Below are positions 21,690 through 32,609 of a stretch of 44,417 nucleotides of DNA, in pieces; the stretch's first letter is position 1, and each line of letters opens with the position of its first letter. The notes beneath the pieces are model-generated. The model saw nothing but the letters and a program-made list of their open reading frames with translations. It had not been told where the DNA came from and did no database searches. This DNA comes from Cylindrodendrum hubeiense (lineage: Eukaryota > Ascomycota > Sordariomycetes > Hypocreales > Nectriaceae). The position numbers and the translations under genes were made by a program. The stretch spans positions 1-44,417 of the forward strand of contig JAANBB010000344.1 of NCBI GenBank assembly GCA_014621425.1. The letters run 5' to 3'.

Positions 21690-24356
21690 GGCGCGGGGAG
21701 GGAGGAGGAAGATGGAGATGGCCTTATGAGACGACGAGAGGCATTACTGAGAGGCGGTCAGGGAGGAGGAGGATGGCGGCTGCAGTGGGAGCGAGAGTAA
21801 GCAGGAGAGAGAATGGGCCGAGAATATGGGAGGAGGAGAGGAGGAAGAAGAGCAGAAAAAGAGGTTGTCGTGTGAAGTCGTGGTGCAACTGGCGACGTGT
21901 GGGCGTTGGGCGTGTGAGGTACGTGAACGTAACGTGGGTGTGGGCGTGGACGTGGAACCGCGGAGAGGAGGAATGCCAAATGGGCAAGTGCTAAAACGAG
22001 GCGGCCCAGGCCCCATCGTCCCTTCCCTTTTTCCCTTTTCCCCCCTCCTAGCCCTCCTGGCCTTCTCCTCCGCGTTTTTTGCCCAGTTTCTGGCCAATGG
22101 CGTCGCGCCCCTGGGATGGCCGTGTCCCAATCGGGAAACCATGTCAACACGCGTTGCACGTGCCCCCCTGTCTTTGTATATGTCGCCGCCTCTCCACTCG
22201 ACAAAACACATACAAAACTGCATGCGGATGGACGAATAACGATACCATACGTGCGTGCAAAGTACCGCCCAACCTCCCGACTATCACTGTCTTCTCTTGT
22301 CCCGTCTCTTCGCTTGCCCTGACCGCCTTCCCGCCTTCTCTTCGAGTAATTTGACTGGCCGTTTTGTTGAGGCCCAAAGCCCATTTCCTCCCAGCCATGC
22401 TGCTCCCCTGTGGTGCGGTGCGGTGCAGTGCGGTGCGGCACTTCAAGTTACGTCGCGGTTTCAATATTTTGCTGGTGCTCCGTTTATTTTGGTCCCCGAT
22501 ACGAGATTTGGCACGACCCATGTTTTTTTTGGCTCTGACAGATGTATCTCCCCCGCAACCGACAAAACGACGCGCTCTCTCACGCGCGTGTAGTCTGTGT
22601 GGTCAATTACTTTTTCTTCCATTCAAAATGGATTCATGCCCTTCCCAGCCCCCGGTCCCTCCCGTCAACTCCGTCGAGGTGAGACTGCTCCAATGATGGG
22701 CTGCAGTTGCAGGCCATTCTCGCATCTCGTTAATGCTCGGGATCGTTGACCCGCCAGATGTTGATGTGAGGGGGCATAAACAATAACAACAACACACAAA
22801 TACACACACACACCGTCCACTCATTTCCTTCCATCGCCATGCTTCGACTCTTCCATTCCCCCTCTGCCCCACGCTGGGTGAACGGTTTGATGATCCCCCG
22901 GCCATCTCATGGCCATGTTCGCGACCCCTGCTTCATTAAGTGGCTGCATGCGCCAGCGCCAGGGGTCTTCTGCGCGCCATCCATCCCATTTAACTAAATC
23001 ACGACGCCAAGTCTAATTTCATTAAATCGATCCTCGAACCATCCCTGCTGTCGTGGTCCTTGCCATCTATCTTTAACGAGTCGCGTTCCAGGATCTAAAT
23101 ACCTAGTACATGGGAATCAAATGTCCATGGCTGAATGGTGAAGCGGGGGTCCATGGGTCACCCACCAGCCATCAGGCTGAGACTGTCGTCTGAGGATGGC
23201 AACATTGTCATCTCGGATGCTGCTTGATGAACAAAACAAACGTGAAATGATGTCGAAATCTTCTCAACGGGGACGCCCGGAGCTGGATATCAGGTCACAC
23301 GACACAGGTAAAACAGTTGCTGTGGATCAAGGGCGTGCCGACCTTTACGTGAGTTCAGACTGCGTTCACTCCACGGGGGCGGATCGAGAAGTTGTGGTTT
23401 TGGACCCAATATTATCCGCGTAACATCCACGATAATTACCACATCCCCTACTACAGACGAGCACTTAATATGTCTGCCGAGTCCCCGAGCACGCCCAGTG
23501 CCATATATTATCACCATGCCCTAGCTGTATTATTATAGGAAGATGCATGATTGACCAGGCCATTATGATGTGTACAGGGTAGCTGCATCCGCTGTACTGG
23601 GGTTGTGGCATCGACTAGAACGCTAAGCAATCAAAACCCATTCTTTGGCCAGCTCTCTACGATGTCATGCCGGTGCCACCCATCCTAAGTGGTTGGCTGG
23701 ATAGTTAAATGCATCTGCATCACTTGCCAATCACACAAAATATCACGCTACGGTATGTGCGTTTATTTAGTTTAAGTCTCCCTCTCGGCCAACAAGTGCT
23801 GGCCTACTGACGTAGTGTCAACAAGCCACCGACGACAAACAAAACCAAACCAAACCACCGAGACAACAAGAAGCTTCAAGGTTGTCGAGGCTAGACTAGA
23901 ATGTCGAGACACCCGCTATTTCACGGGTTTCCAAGTCCCAGAGCTCTTATGTCGCCATCCGCGATATTTACCCATCCCCAACATAATTTTATTACCACAT
24001 GAAGCACGTTTGCAAGATGAAGGCACGTTTTTATGAGGAAATATGCGAGTATGAAGGAAAACTTCATAACCAAGCCACGCAAACTTGGCCATGGTGTCGT
24101 TTTGAAGGATGTCTAGCTAACTAAAGAGGCCACCGATCTGTGCAGTGGCGCCACCCCTTCTACCTCAAGTGAGGGACGACGGCCGTCTTTTGTGCCGTCC
24201 ATAATCACGCTACTGTAACCCTAGCACTTTCGTCCTGTATCTCATAAATGGTCATTCCGGCTGCCTATGTGCCATCCTCAAATACTTCTCATGTTCCATT
24301 CCGTTGGAACACGGAGTATCCTCCTCAACAAAGTATCCCGAGACCGGTCGAGCCAT
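21690..24356. other. Long upstream region of the homeodomain gene and 3' flank of the Ran gene
   Basis: These 2.7 kb hold no supportable gene. From 21690 to about 22100 the minus strand is CT-rich, consistent with a transcribed leader. A GGTGC pentanucleotide repeat lies at 22412-22436 and CA-rich microsatellite sequence near 22790-22815. The minus-strand frames at 21744-22441 reflect base composition. The length suggests extended regulation, as expected for a transcription factor gene. Confidence 0.45.
22412..22436. repeat. GGTGC pentanucleotide repeat, five units
   Basis: Five consecutive 5-bp units follow one another, the fourth with one substitution. The repeat lies about 720 bp upstream of the homeodomain gene start. 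Confidence 0.85.
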
Positions 24357-25311
24357 TTACAGATCATCATCGGAAAGCTCACCAGGCAGGGGCTTGGAAG
24401 CGGCCTCGTTCATCTCAGCCTCGTACTGCGCAAGGAGGGCGGCGTCGACGGTGGCGGTGGGGGGAGCAAGGGCAGGGGCAGCAACGAACTCCTATATATC
24501 GAATTAGCAATTTGTTCCGAATCCGCGGGAAACGGATCAACGCACCAGCTGAGGGTTGCCGACGAGCTTGCGGGCAAGCCAGAGGAAGGGCTTCTCGAAG
24601 TTGTAGTTGGACTTGGCGGAGATATCGTAGTACTGGAGGTTCTTCTTGCGGTGGAAGGTGATGGTCTTGGCCTTGACCTTTCGCTCCTTCACATCGACCT
24701 TGTTACCGCAGAGAACAATGGGGATGTTCTCGCAAACTCGGACGAGGTCGCCTGAAATTGATTCGTTAGCTGGAGCTTGGAAAGATGTGACGGCTCGAGG
24801 ATAACGTACGGTGCCAGTTGGGGACGTTCTTGTAGGTGATGCGGGAAGTGACATCGAACATGATGATACCGCACTGGCCGTTGATGTAGTATCCATCACG
24901 GAGACCACCGAACTTCTCCTGACCAGCGGTATCCCAGACATCGAAGCGGATCTTGCCGAAGTTCTGAAATGAATTAGTACCCCGCATAGACGACGTGGGG
25001 TCGCGAGACTTACGGTGGTGAAGTCGAGAGGGTGGACCTCGACACCGAGGGTGGCCATGTACTTCTTCTCGAACTCACCAGTCAAGTGGCGCTTGACGAA
25101 GGTGGTCTGTTGGGAACGAGGGCATCAGTTAGCGTTGGAGCTCCGGGCATTGTGACATATCTCCTCCGACGAGGGGCGAGGCGGGGTGTTGGAGGGCCGC
25201 CGATAAGGTCGCCGGGGGAGATTTGCGGCAAGGGATCGTACACACCTTTCCGGTACCACCATCACCGACAAGCACCAGCTTGAAGGTGGGAGTCTGATCC
25301 TGGGCAGCCAT
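24357..25311 (-). CDS. GSP1: GTP-binding nuclear protein Ran
   Basis: Five exons on the minus strand (25311-25246, 25106-25014, 24963-24810, 24751-24546, 24491-24357) encode 217 residues, the usual Ran length. Ran drives cargo loading and release by importins and exportins and works in spindle and nuclear envelope assembly. G motifs are complete: P-loop GDGGTGKT (16-23), switch I with [30 protein letters not shown] (64 onward), GNKVD (120-124) and SAK (149-151). The C-terminus ends in an acidic DDDL, typical of Ran, with no prenylation Cys. The first intron (139 bp) splits the P-loop directly after Lys22; the others are 50-58 bp. All five junctions preserve strongly conserved residues, so the model is firm. 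A leader intron is likely upstream. Confidence 0.97.
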
Positions 25312-26852
25312 TTTGTGAAGGGTGTCGGAGCGACGGGTGCGGGAGACGTAAACAAGCGGGGTGCTGAGATGCGGGAGTTAGCTACTGCAGAGCGGTCGAG
25401 ACGGCGCAAGCGAGTCGGTCGGTGGGAGTGGGCATCGTCCCAAGGTCGCAGACGGCGAGGAGAGGGATCCTAAATACCTTGAGATGCGTCGCTGGAGGTG
25501 GGTACGTGGTGATTAACGAACTTGACAGCGCAGTCAACCTGATGTTTTGAAGGCGGCGGGGAACTTGGGCAGGGGAAGGGCCTTAAGCGAAAAAATCAGT
25601 CGCCCCAAGGTGGGCTGCCTGCACGTGATACACCAGCACGGATCACGGACATCATCAACCAGGGAACCGGCGGCCAGCAGGCGATTAATCAGGTACCTTG
25701 CCTCCCTAGTACTTTGCCTAGTACTTTGCGCTCGGCACCATGCTATAAGCTACCTAGCATGGCGCGTATGCCCGCCAGGGTCACCGTCACCGTCGCCGTC
25801 ACCGCCTTGTGCTCGTGGTCTGCCTATGTCCGCCTAGAATATTCTACCCATTGGGCACCGTTGGTTTGCGATGCGCGCTGGATGCCTGCTCAGTGCTAGC
25901 TGCCCACCGGGGGGCTGCCCACACGGCTGCGAGCCCGGCTGTTTGCTTTTCGCTGGCGACTGACTTGGTAAAGATTTCGGCGCGTGGGCGGTCTACCAGC
26001 TCCCGCCTGCACACGGCACTGCTATCGTCGGGCTACCTACCTCTGTCTGGCCTTGTTTGGGCATGAATGCCATCTCTTCTCCGTCCGCGTGCCTATGTTG
26101 AGCCAACCCCTAGGTGGCAGAATCTCCATGTCGACCTATGTTTCTGGCAATTAAAGTACATGACGGAGCTACTGTACCAACAAGTAACCACCTACAGCTA
26201 CGCACGCACGTCGCACTGCAGGTCAATGACAGACATGTGGCCGGTCGGTGGCCAATGCTGAGAGGGCTCTGTTACCATCAAGCCAAACCCACCGCCCGGA
26301 ATCATACATTCAACCAGTCACCTTTCACGAGAGGCAGGGAGGCAGTCAATTTCATGCTAATTGCCGTATGTACGAAGCGCAGTCATTTCCATTCCCATCG
26401 GGCCTATCCATCTTGGGCTCTCCTACAAGTAGTACCCGGCTTGGCTAACATCAGTCCAAGATATGCCGTGACAGGGACCAACCCAACCGCCACAGGGCAC
26501 CTGAGCTGCCAACTTTCATTGTTTATTGCTACTAGCTGACCTACCAGAGTCAAGAGCGCTGCGGGTGCCCAGAATGTGGAGAGACGGTGCCCGAGACGAC
26601 TGAGATGCCTGAGACGGCTTTGTAATCCTCCTTTGCCCAAAGTGTAGTATCACAGTCTTGGCGTCACGTTGCCGTCTCCTGCCTGGGCTTCATCAGAGTC
26701 ATGGCTCATTCTGCAACCTAATACCCTGTCATTTTTTACTAACATATGCTGGGCTTGTAGCCACTCGATTACGTGAGCAGCTCCAAATCGCGTTGGCTGT
26801 GCTAGGCTGTGAGACCTCGCCCACGACTTAGGTGTACATGGACCTCCATCAT
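25312..26852. other. Promoter and leader of the Ran gene and 3' flank of NAS2
   Basis: No gene is supported. The part nearest Ran should contain its leader. A short direct repeat CTAGTACTTTG occurs twice around 25706-25729. The minus-strand open frame reaching 26650 is a read-through of the NAS2 exon in the wrong frame, discussed separately. Confidence 0.45.
25364..25477 (-). other. Possible 5' leader intron of the Ran gene
   Basis: On the minus strand, a GTATTT donor at 25477 and a CTAAC branch-like site followed by CAG at 25364 bracket 114 bp, ending 52 bp before the Ran ATG. This is inferred from signals alone, since leader introns leave no coding trace. Confidence 0.35.
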
Positions 26853-27720
26853 TTAGAGAGGGAGGATATGGCAGCCCAACATTCCACGTCCACCCCAATC
26901 CTTTCTCGGGGTCAGGGTCAACCGTAGCTCCTCCCGTTGTGCCACGCCTGTTGGCCGTGACAGCTTGATAAATATGTTGCTCTGATGACAAATTAGTTGG
27001 TCGTCTCGACTGGCGTTGGGTCACCACACGTACTCCTTCGTTCCCCTGCACACACTCTGCTACCTTCTTGAGGTTGTCGTGGTTGGATCGGTTCACGTAG
27101 CCGAAATTGCGAATCTCGTCTCCAGACTTTAAACCAGCGAGCTCAGCTGGACTTCCTACAGTAACAGTGTTGACCTTGGCAAATGGAGGGTCCAAAGACT
27201 CGGGTTGTGAGTCTGGAAGGATGGCCAGTCCGCCACTGGAACTGGGAGCTGGTTCGCTGTCGGCGTCGAGGCCCGCGAAATGCCCGTGGAGGAACTTTTC
27301 GATCCGGGTCATGAGACCCTTATAATCGTTTCGGAGACGAATGATTCGAGCCCTTGTGGTCCGAACTGGGACTGGTCAGCTGGTGAGTGAGAGCAAGGAA
27401 TGAAAAGCATCGCACTCTGAGCGACGTCGAGGTCAGCGCGAGGGAAGCCATCTCTCGTGATGAGCGGCGTGTTCATGTCTACACCATGCTGACAGTTCAT
27501 CAGCAACGTGGAACGAGTACAATAATGGTGAAATAATCCACAAACATACCGAGTCGAGCACACTACCGAGTGCCTTGAGTTCTGCTTCGATATCATCCTT
27601 TCTTCGTTCGAGCTCTTTGAAGCTCAACTGCCCCGCATCGCCGTTGCTTGTGTAGGAGCTTGTCTGTCCGGACGGGACTGTGGGTGCGTGGAGGTTTTCC
27701 ATTCTGAGAGGCAATCCCAT
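26853..27720 (-). CDS. NAS2: 26S proteasome regulatory-particle assembly chaperone (PSMD9/Nas2, PDZ domain)
   Basis: Four exons on the minus strand (27720-27550, 27488-27416, 27365-27025, 26981-26853) encode 237 residues. Nas2/p27 binds the Rpt5 ATPase and helps assemble the proteasome base. Residues about 20-115 are helical and charged (FKELERRKDDIEAELKALG, then RIIRLRNDYKGLMTRIEKFL). A PDZ domain follows from about residue 142 (PFAKVNTVTVGSPAELAGLKSGDEI). The C-terminus LTLTPRKDWGGRGMLGCHILPL is the family hallmark. It becomes visible only when a 43-bp intron (26982-27024, GTGACC donor, CTAAT branch, CAG acceptor) is removed; otherwise a different frame reads on to 26650. The start was set at 27720 from the common MG.P...LHAPTVPSG beginning; a second Met at 27702 is possible. 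The gene is head to head with the PWI gene. Confidence 0.93.
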
Positions 27721-28082
27721 ACCCCGATGAGAGCTTTGAAAAACGTATGAAGCCTGGAACAGCTGGACAACTGGAGAAGTAGTTCGGATCAAGTGGTGCA
27801 GGCTACCTTGGATGACGCGCCGCAACAGAGACAGCTTCAGTGGCGTCCGCAGTGGCTCAGCACATTCTCCTCAGGCGGCGGGGTGCCGGTACGTACCTAC
27901 CTGGACCCGACAGAGGAGAGCGAGCCACTGAAACCAAAGCGAGAGTGGCCCGTGCACGCGCCCGGCATTAGTCAAAGTGAACTGTGAAGTGCCTCCTGCG
28001 TTGGCGACGTCACTTTTTCATCCTCAGCACCATTGCCCAACAACGCGTCTTCCTTGACATTGGCACTGCGATTTGGCCCACC
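27721..28082. promoter_or_regulatory. Shared divergent promoter region of NAS2 and the PWI-domain gene
   Basis: Both start codons lie within 362 bp, so both promoters are here. I looked for the proteasome-associated element GGTGGCAAA by eye and did not find it. No TATA box stands out. Confidence 0.5.
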
Positions 28083-29608
28083 ATGGCTACCGGCGTAGAT
28101 GCGCGACTCTTGAAGTCGACAAAGTTCCCTGCCGAGTTCAGTCAGAAGGTCGACATGCAGAAAGTCAACCTCCAGGTCATGAAAAAGTTAGTGAGCCGCC
28201 CCAATCTGTCTCTGTCCTTGCTGACCCTTCTGTCTAGATGGATCGCTAGCAAGATATCCGAAATTCTCGGCAACGAAGACGATGTTGTGATTGAGCTTTG
28301 CTTCAATCTGATCGAGGGATCGCGATACGTATGCCTACTGCCTGCTCCGAAGAAATACTGGGCATGCTAACCATGCCCTCATAGCCCGACATCAAGTCGC
28401 TACAGATCCAGCTCACGGGATTCCTCGACAAAGACACGGCCCCCTTCTGCAAGGACTTATGGAGGCTGCTGTTGAGTGCTCAGGGCAGCCCTCAGGGTGT
28501 GCCTAAAGAGCTTCTGGAAGCCAAAAAGCTCGAGCTCATACAAGAAAAGGTACCTATCAAGCCCGCGACTCCATGCAGGGACCCAAGCTAATGTTGGCCT
28601 TCTCAGATTGAAGCAGACCGTGCCGCCGAAGACGCTAGAAAAAGACGCGACGAACTTGACCGCCGAGATCGCGAAATCACCGATATGAAAGACCGTGACC
28701 GTCGAGATCGGACAGCTGGACGTGGTGACACCTGGCAAGGGCGACGAGGTGATCGCGATCGTGGAAACAGGGGGCGAGGTGACTTTAGAAGGAATGGCAA
28801 CCGATCCCGATCGCCGGCCCCCCGATTCCGTGAGCAGAGAGATTCGTATGGGCGCGGCGACAGCTACGTTCCACGAGGTCGACGTGGCGGAGGGCGCGAT
28901 CGTGGTGATCGTGGTACTCGCCGACGGTCGCGCAGTCGCTCGGCTTCAGCCTCAGGTTCGGCATCGTCTCGGTCCAACTCGCGCAGCCGCAGTGCTTCTC
29001 GCACTAGCGACCGATCAGACAGTCGGAACCGCCAGGTTCGACGGAGGTCACCTGGAGGACGACGAGACCAGCGCAAGAGATCAAGGTCACCTGTAGCAGA
29101 TGCCTATCGCCCCCGACAAGGTCGCGGCGGCAGAGGACGTCGATATGCCCCAAACCGTCGATCAGCTTCTGCGTCTTCTGAGAAGCGCTCACCTACACCG
29201 AAAAGACGAAGATATTCCTCGTCACGAAGCCGATCGGTCGACCGTCGGAAGCGATATTCGAGAAGTATCTCGTCATCGAGATCTAGGGGCGCTTCCGGGC
29301 CTCGTAGTCGTAGCCGCAGCGCATCGCCTAAGAACCGAGGCAAAGGACCGAGAGGTGCACAAAGTGATACATCGGATGTGGAGGATGATGGCCGTCGGCA
29401 GAGGCGGGCTAGTCCAGGTCGACGCGGCCGACGCCCGTCAAAGAGACCAGAATCTCACAACGACGGACGACGGAACAGTTCCTCACCTGCGTCACCCTCC
29501 AGAACCCAGGGCAAATCAGCTGATATTTCTGAAGATGAACCTCGCGCCCCGCCATCGAAACCTGATGCAGAGCCTGTGAGAGACGACGACGAGGTGGGTA
29601 AGCTGTGA
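28083..29608 (+). CDS. PWI-domain, Arg/Ser-rich splicing factor (SRRM1/SRm160-like)
   Basis: Four exons (28083-28186, 28238-28328, 28385-28549, 28607-29608) encode 453 residues; the introns are 51-57 bp. The N-terminal 20-110 segment is a PWI domain: VMKKWIASKISEILGNEDDVVIELCFNLIEG, then PDIKSLQIQLTGFLDKDTAPFCKDLW. PWI domains bind nucleic acid and occur in splicing coactivators such as SRm160. A charged helix (ARKRRDELDRRDREI) leads into an RGG- and RS/RD-rich tail of over 270 residues with many SRSRS repeats and SPTPKRRR-type sites, as expected for a nuclear protein phosphorylated by SR kinases. The domain appears only after splicing. The extreme C-terminus (DDDEVGKL) is followed by possible donor sites (GTGGGT, GTAAGC), so a further small exon is possible. 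It is probably spliceosome-associated; the exact complex is not determined. Confidence 0.9.
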
Positions 29609-30212
29609 TTATCACCGGAGGAAGGGTAGTCGTGTGGCCATGGACACTGACAAGTGGTGAGCCACAGACAGACAAATTTGCATAACAAAAGTTCTTGAAG
29701 ATTGGAGTTGATGGGAAGCGATTGCGAAGCTGAGATCCTCTTCAGAGCGCTCTTCAACAATCAAGGCTAACTAACTGTTGTTGAAGCGCTCCTACCCGCA
29801 TTGGGTCATGTCGTTTGTAATATTCGCTTTGAGATACGAAAAAGCAACTGGGATTTAAGCAGAAAATAGTTGAATCAAATCGTAGAATAATGAATCAATG
29901 AAACCTGAGCCGTGGCACTATGACAATCATGAGACGCTCTCGTACCTGTTGATGACTTTGGGGATGCCTCGCATTGGACAGAGCCATGTGCACATGATGC
30001 TGTGTAGACGACTGGCGTTGTAAGCGCGGAGCGCGGCCCACCCACCGCCATTAAGCGCATTGACGCGAGTGGCCATGACACCCCGCGATTCCGGCGCGCA
30101 GCCAACTTTTGAATTCAACAACCTTAGACACCAAGGCGCCAGCTGACGACCCCCAACACCACCGACTGATTACCTCACAAGAAGCGGATACGAGTACCGC
30201 AAAGCAAGGTGC
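29609..30212. other. Intergenic region between the PWI gene and EAF6
   Basis: These 604 bp must contain the 3' UTR of the PWI gene and the EAF6 promoter. The first 300 bp are AT-richer, in keeping with 3' processing. No gene is seen. Confidence 0.5.
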
Positions 30213-30868
30213 ATGGCAGAAAGGAAGCAAGGAAGCGTTGGTGCTTCTGGGGCGGGCCAACCAACGATGTCGGAGTACAAGAAGGCGCAAGGTCGGGTGC
30301 GCGACCTGGTTGAGAAGCGGAGGTTGTTGGAGAGACGTCTGGTAAGGAGCCCGGCCGCTGGATGGTAGTGATTTATTTTCGGAGTCTTGCTGACACCATG
30401 GCAGACCCAGGTGGAGGATGGCATCGCACAGAAGGAGTCGGCATATCTCGAGAGCACCCCAGCCGGAAACATCATAACTGGCTTCGACAACTACATGAAG
30501 GGGACAAGCGGTGCGGCTGCTCAGCGACGAAAGGCGGGCCCCATGGAGCAGAACCGAGTGTTCTCGCGATCCTCAATTTCGTACCGACCGAACAACTTGG
30601 TAAGGACGACGTTGTGAGGGCGGGAAGACAAGTGCGCTGACAGGTTGCCACGTAGGAAGGAATTGCTCCTGGGTCAGGAGGCTCGACGCCCGCTTCGCAT
30701 GCAACGCCATCTTCGGTGCCCTTCCGAGACACGGGCTCGAACCACGCGACACCCACCTCTGCGACAAGCAAGAACGCGAACAAGCTGAAGAAGAAGGACC
30801 ACGAGGATAGCGAGAACGACGCGCAGACGAACAAGAAGCGAACCAACTTTGGCGCGCAGCGAAAGTAG
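30213..30868 (+). CDS. EAF6: Chromatin modification-related protein EAF6 (NuA4/NuA3 histone acetyltransferase subunit)
   Basis: Three exons (30213-30341, 30405-30599, 30656-30868) encode 178 residues, with introns of 63 and 56 bp. The Eaf6 core is a coiled coil: YKKAQGRVRDLVEKRRLLERRLTQVEDGIAQKESAYLE, followed by the conserved TPAGNIITGFDNYMKG. Eaf6 is a small structural subunit of NuA4, and of NuA3 or MYST-family relatives, binding the enzyme-scaffold module in the nucleus. The tail is Ser/Thr/Pro-rich and then Lys-rich (NKLKKKDHEDSENDAQTNKKR), longer than in yeast and probably disordered. I chose the ATG at 30213 because the frame is open from there; the internal Met at 30267 (MSEYKK) is an alternative start 18 codons later. 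Junctions keep the coiled coil uninterrupted. Confidence 0.93.
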
Positions 30869-32609
30869 AGGAGCTGTTTCAGAGGTGGGTTGAAAGGTTG
30901 AAACGTTGTGGGGTGCATGCCTGGCAATCCCGAGTTCTGACCGAGGAATACTGGATGGATGGCGTGGGTTTTGGCTTGGGCGTTGGGGATTAAAGACGGA
31001 AAGCATCATCGCTCGGCTTAGGAGAGGGATGCATGGCGTTTACAAATATTGATGGCGTACACAATGAAATACTTTTCTCTATTTTGGCTGCATCGTTTAG
31101 GAACTGCGATTCCTAGTACTCCGTAATCTACAAGTACGAGGGGAGAGACAGACGAGCTTGGGGTAGCTTCCCGTTGCGGGGATCTGATGTAGTGAATCAG
31201 GCGATTCTGGATCATCTCGGATTTGGAGAATAGCCTCCTCAACACGAAATAGGCGCAGGCACGGAGTTTAAAGATGATTGCCTCAGCTGCTGATTAACAG
31301 ATGATTTGCGTCTGGTGTAGATTGCTGGGGCGGTTCTGAACATGGCAGCTCGTTGAGGGAACGGCTCAGAGTTATCCACTGTTGCGACGGCGCTAGCAGG
31401 ACGGAACATGGGTGGGGGATGATTTCCGGGCGTCGTTACGAGGTCGGGCGAGGATTGACTCAATTGAGGATGGCTGCTGGGCCGGGTAATGTGAGGATGG
31501 GACTGGGGTCTTTTGAAGGTGGCGATCGGTGTCCCTTGATGGGTTCATTCGGGGGGACCTTTTGAACGGCCTAATTGGTATCATGCCGGCGGCTGGAGGA
31601 GGGGAATGGCTCCGCTCATGGATACCTGGTGAGCCTGGTGAACCTGGCGAACCTGGTGACTGACGCATGAAAGCCACCACCAGCCGTCCACGGCCGTTAG
31701 AGACAGGTTGACGCCACCCTGCCACGGTAAGAAGTACGCGCGTTAGTCACTGCTGTGCGACCAGTGAGCGAGATCACATGCCGGATGGCTGGCCCTGGCG
31801 ATGAATCCAATCCCGTCAATTGTCCGCGGCGGTGGCTGTCCACGGCGGATGAGTCGCCGGGAGCCGCCTGTATGGATGCGGGGTTGGTGCTCGAGAGCCG
31901 GCCTGGTTGGATCGGACGGCTGAGGCGAGACCAGAGGAGGAGAGGAGGAGAGGAGGAGATGAGGAGAGGAGCGAAAGACAGCACGACGACGACGCAATGC
32001 AGGCGGGGAACAGGGATTAAGCGCAGCGAGATACGCAATCCAGGATGGGTATTGTGCATGTACTGCAGCCGTCACAGTGTCACGCTTTTAGAGCTGGCCG
32101 CGGCTTGGGCGGAGCAGCGAGGTATCGGCATGGTATTGGCATGGTATGAGAGGAGAGGGGCCGATGAGGCGGAGGCGGAGGTGGAGAGGGGGAGCTTATT
32201 CCAGAGGGGAAGCTTAGACAGGCAGGCAGGTTGGGAAACTCGAGCTACCCCAGCTTGAGCTCCAAGTCCGGCTCCGTCGCAGCTTTATCCTCCCTCGCCT
32301 TACTCTCTCTACCTTGACTCCTTCCGTTCCTCCTTCTTTTCCTCCTTCTTTTCCTCCTCTTTTCTTCACACATTTGCCATATTACTCTCCTTTGGCCTTG
32401 TTCCGTTCCGTCTAAGCCCTACTTCAACTTGGCCTTACTTGATCCTGCCCTGGCTCGACCTTGGCCTTATATTGCCTTGACTTCTCCTCCTCCGCCGCCG
32501 CATCCTCCTCCGTATCATTCTTCTTCGTCTTATCTCCTGCTTCCCCTCCCCTCCTTCTCCTCCGTAAACTGCCTTGTCTCCCCCCGTCGACTGATTTACA
32601 ACCCCGCCT
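30869..32609. other. Intergenic region with promoter and CT-rich leader of the dipeptidyl-peptidase gene
   Basis: No gene is supported in these 1.7 kb. A purine-rich tract with GAGGAGA repeats lies around 31930-31970. From 32280 to 32600 the plus strand is almost purely pyrimidine, with a repeated TCCTTCTTTTCC element near 32329-32355, a typical fungal core promoter and leader. Confidence 0.5.
32280..32600 (+). promoter_or_regulatory. Pyrimidine-rich core promoter/leader of the S9 peptidase gene
   Basis: About 320 bp of CT-rich plus-strand sequence directly precede the ATG at 32610, including two copies of a TCCTTCTTTTCC element. In filamentous fungi transcription often starts within or just after such tracts. 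The exact start cannot be read from sequence. Confidence 0.5.

Noticed and set aside
21758..22441. A 227-codon minus-strand frame upstream of the homeodomain gene
   Set aside because: Low-complexity Arg, Gly, Pro and Ser composition; it probably lies in the leader or promoter.
26650..27312. A single 220-codon gene model for the 3' part of NAS2
   Set aside because: The family-specific C-terminus is in another frame and is joined by a clean GT-AG intron; the 220-codon frame is the retained-intron reading.
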